IMG/VR virus record: IMGVR_UViG_3300008216_000009
Coordinates: 31,607 to 95,606 of that record
Source of the DNA: a virus
Strand: one strand, 5' to 3'
DNA length: 64,000 bases
Positions 61,666 to 64,000 of the stretch are shown here, piece after piece (the first letter of the stretch is position 1; each line of letters starts with the position of its first letter). The notes beneath the pieces are model-generated. The model had not been told where the DNA came from, did not search any database, and saw only the letters and a program-made list of their open reading frames with translations. The translations under genes and the position numbers were made by a program.

Positions 61666-64000
61666 CTCAAGAAAAATATAGACTATCTGAGATTCTGACC
61701 CTTCTTGCCTCTACAGAGTATCTATATAAGCAGGGGATAACTTCTCACGTCCCCCCAGAAAAACGCTACTACCACCCTGAAGGGAAACATACAGGACCCA
61801 GGGGTGGTCGTTTTTCTATTATTGGGGTAGAGACAGATCCTCATGGAAATCCACTTGGTCAGCCCGTTCCCACTCTGGCTCCGGGCATGGAGAATGAAAG
61901 TGTACGGGCCTGGATAGAGAGGGATTCCGAAGCTCAGCATGTTCTAAACACCCTATCTCAGTACGGCGATCCCTATGTGGTCGGTGGGGGCGTTAGAGAT
62001 GCATTACTCGGAGTACCAAGTAAAGACGTAGATATTGAAGTTTATGGTTTGACCATCGATGAGCTATCAGACATTGTCCAAAAGGATTTGGGGGGCAAGC
62101 AGAATCAGGTAGGCAAGATCTACGGTGTATTCAAAGTTGGGGATTTTGATATCTCCCTACCTAGGACTGAGACTAAGGTTGGAGATAAGCATACCGATTT
62201 TGATGTGGAGCCTAACCCTAATTTATCTCCAGAATTAGCGGCTAGACGTAGAGATTTTACGATCAATGCGTTGATGTACGATTATAAAAATGACAAAGTG
62301 TTGGATTTTTTTGGGGGCATACAGGATTTAGAAGCGAAACGTATCAAACATGTAAGCCCGGAAACCTTTGTTGAGGATCCACTCCGTGTTTACAGGGCTG
62401 CACAGTTTGCTTCTCGGTTTGATTTTTCTATAGATCCATCTACCCAGGAACTGGCTCGTTCGATGGATTTGTCTGAGATATCTAATGAGCGGGTTTTTGG
62501 GGAATTCGAAAAGTTATTATTGAAGTCCCCTACCCCATCTACAGGTATACAGGCACTGGATGATATGGGAGTGCTGGATACCCAGTTCTCAGAAATCTCT
62601 GCACTGAAGGATACTCACCAACGTAGTGATTACCACGCTGAAGGTGATGTATTTATTCACACTAAGATGACTCTGGATAAAGCAGCAGAGATTATCCAAC
62701 GTTTTCCAGATGAAAAAGATAAAACCATTATCATGCTGGCTGCGTTATGTCATGACCTGGGTAAGCCTGAGACCACTACCTCAGATGGTAGGGCTATCGG
62801 TCATGAGGCAGCGGGTGTTCCCATAACAGAGGAATTCCTGGGCAAGTTAACTAATGACAGGGACATCTTAGCCACAGTTCCCTCTCTAGTTGAGAATCAC
62901 CTCAAGCCTCTTCAATATCATCGAGACGGGGCTTCAGATGCCGCTTTCAGGCGATTAATCAATAAGCATGGGACTGAGTACCTAAATCTTCTTTCTGCTG
63001 TGTCTGAGGCCGATGCAAGTGGAAGATTAGTTAAAAATCCTGATGGTTCGATGACTGAGCATGGAAATGAGGAGAATGTTTGGTTCCGGGATCGAATTAA
63101 GCAGGTTTCTGAGGCTGGTGGATTAAAAGAGGGGAAGATAGCTCCCCTTCTAACAGGCAATGATCTGAAGGGTCTTGGCTTTAAAGAAGGGCGTGAGCTT
63201 GGAGACATCCTTCGTGATGTTCAAGGGCAGCAGGAAGAGGGAGAGATAGCTTCTGCTGATGAAGCTTTGGATTACGTTAGAAATAAGTATCAATTTGCTA
63301 CAGAGCATTTATCTAAACAGGGAATAACTCCGTCCCAAGAGTGGACTTCAGGATTTGTTCCACCTGAAAAACGTTTCTACCATATGGAAGGCACCCATAC
63401 GGGTCCTAGAGGCGGCAGATTTTCTATCATAGGTACAGAAGTAAATGAACATGGTGATTCCTTAGGTCAACTTTCACAGGCACAACCTCCTGGCCCTCAT
63501 GATATAAGCGAACTTCCGATGCCCCCTCAGCAGGGTAACATCCTTCCACAGCCGGAAGATGCTGTTATTTCTTCAGAAGCAGAAGAACGAGAGTGGATTG
63601 AAGATAATATTGAGTATGATTGGAGTATGGCTGATGAGGGAGAGGAAGTTGCTCGTGTTATATGGGGGTCAAAGGCTGGAGATACTTTAGAAGTATATGA
63701 TTTAGACAGTGTGGGATATGCAGATGGGCCATCCGGGCTTAGAGGCATACATGTAGGTGATCCAGATTTTTGGAGACAGCAGTTACAAGATGATTATGGA
63801 TTAGATGCTGCTGACGCACAGACCATAAAAATACGTACTGAGGAGGGAGATGCGTATTTACCTGATCAGCAATATAACATACCTCCCGAAGTTGGAGAGG
63901 CTGGAGAGGCAAACGTATTAGTCACAAAACGTACTCAGCTAGAGTACGGTAAAGATTGGGTGTTTGAGGGGGAGAGTTTTGAGCCTAAGCCTCAACAGGC
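61662..64000 (+). CDS. CCA-adding enzyme embedded in larger fusion protein, 3' end outside window
   Basis: ATG 61662 overlaps the redoxin stop (ATGA); the frame is open to the window end (779 complete codons). Residues 1-16 resemble the recurring head-operon helix (LSEILTLLAS). Residues 17-67 are the first copy of a module with PPEKRYYH and HTGPRGGRFSIIG. Residues about 95-330 are a tRNA nucleotidyltransferase: VVGGGVRDALLG, KDVDIEVYG (metal-binding Asp pair), RRRDFTINALMYD and EDPLRVYRAAQFASRF. An HD domain follows (IHTKMTL, CHDLGKPE with H364, GHEAAG), as in E. coli Cca. Residues 546-603 repeat the module, then an acidic region of unknown type runs off the end. The enzyme would add or repair CCA ends of tRNA. 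Confidence 0.75.
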   Translation, partial: MTQEKYRLSEILTLLASTEYLYKQGITSHVPPEKRYYHPEGKHTGPRGGRFSIIGVETDPHGNPLGQPVPTLAPGMENESVRAWIERDSEAQHVLNTLSQYGDPYVVGGGVRDALLGVPSKDVDIEVYGLTIDELSDIVQKDLGGKQNQVGKIYGVFKVGDFDISLPRTETKVGDKHTDFDVEPNPNLSPELAARRRDFTINALMYDYKNDKVLDFFGGIQDLEAKRIKHVSPETFVEDPLRVYRAAQFASRFDFSIDPSTQELARSMDLSEISNERVFGEFEKLLLKSPTPSTGIQALDDMGVLDTQFSEISALKDTHQRSDYHAEGDVFIHTKMTLDKAAEIIQRFPDEKDKTIIMLAALCHDLGKPETTTSDGRAIGHEAAGVPITEEFLGKLTNDRDILATVPSLVENHLKPLQYHRDGASDAAFRRLINKHGTEYLNLLSAVSEADASGRLVKNPDGSMTEHGNEENVWFRDRIKQVSEAGGLKEGKIAPLLTGNDLKGLGFKEGRELGDILRDVQGQQEEGEIASADEALDYVRNKYQFATEHLSKQGITPSQEWTSGFVPPEKRFYHMEGTHTGPRGGRFSIIGTEVNEHGDSLGQLSQAQPPGPHDISELPMPPQQGNILPQPEDAVISSEAEEREWIEDNIEYDWSMADEGEEVARVIWGSKAGDTLEVYDLDSVGYADGPSGLRGIHVGDPDFWRQQLQDDYGLDAADAQTIKIRTEEGDAYLPDQQYNIPPEVGEAGEANVLVTKRTQLEYGKDWVFEGESFEPKPQQ
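61710..61862 (+). repeat. Module copy 1 flanking the CCA enzyme
   Basis: Encodes TE(Y/H)L...KQGIT, PPEKR(Y/F)YH, EG, HTGPRGGRFSIIG and HG..LGQ. The matching copy lies at 63297-63470; the enzyme domains lie between the two. Confidence 0.85.
63297..63470 (+). repeat. Module copy 2 flanking the CCA enzyme
   Basis: Same landmarks as the copy at 61710 with a few extra residues before PPEKR. DNA identity is only moderate, so the duplication is not recent. Confidence 0.85.

Noticed and set aside
1-64000. tRNA genes, integrase, attachment sites and repressor
   Set aside because: I searched the gaps by eye and found no cloverleaf pattern, recombinase signature or divergent regulatory region.

Overview
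The window is a continuous stretch of a tailed double-stranded DNA phage (Caudoviricetes). Every gene I can support lies on the + strand. Genes are tightly packed, often with stop/start overlaps such as ATGA or TAATG, and there are almost no non-coding stretches over 150 bases. A tail tube protein, a tape measure of about 900 residues and a frameshifted tail chaperone are present and no sheath was seen, so a siphovirus is most likely. No integrase or repressor was seen, and the family A DNA polymerase has Phe at the position linked to virulent phages. The host cannot be named. The phage uses a vitamin-B12-type (class II) ribonucleotide reductase.

Layout. 1-3008: small early-type genes, including DUF3150-, DUF1257- and DUF2997-like proteins that elsewhere accompany AAA+ ATPases, a Cas2/PaaX-like fold and several zinc-finger miniproteins. 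3115-13595: head operon, made of acidic low-complexity proteins, a very long protein combining a degenerate Nudix domain with an XkdF-type prohead protease, then scaffold and major capsid protein, ending at a strong terminator. 13754-18644: decoration-like, membrane and beta-rich surface proteins. 18657-30425: two giant fibre proteins. 30453-48396: connector, tail completion, tail tube, frameshifted chaperones, tape measure, distal tail paralogues and a 1826-residue hub-like protein. 48521-58457: replication and recombination genes (DnaB-like helicase, DnaG primase, putative SSB, sliding clamp, Pol I, RecA-like recombinase, nucleases, RuvC-like resolvase). 58479-61665: class II ribonucleotide reductase and a small redoxin. 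61662 to the end: a CCA-adding-enzyme fusion that runs off the window. Terminase, portal and endolysin were not recognised.

Promoters fall into two sequence classes. TTGACT/TTGACA promoters preceded by GTGC precede the early and replication genes. TTTACAT...AACA promoters precede the two head transcription units.

The observations most worth follow-up are: (1) a redoxin next to the ribonucleotide reductase whose first active-site Cys codon is TGA, followed at once by a hairpin that fits the bacterial SECIS pattern, making it a candidate phage selenoprotein; (2) a short amphipathic motif recurring in consecutive head-operon proteins and in the CCA-fusion protein, a candidate capsid-docking tag; (3) a Nudix-protease fusion lacking Nudix catalytic residues; (4) a CCA-adding enzyme bracketed by a duplicated non-enzymatic module; (5) fibre repeats that are nearly identical as protein but heavily scrambled at synonymous sites.
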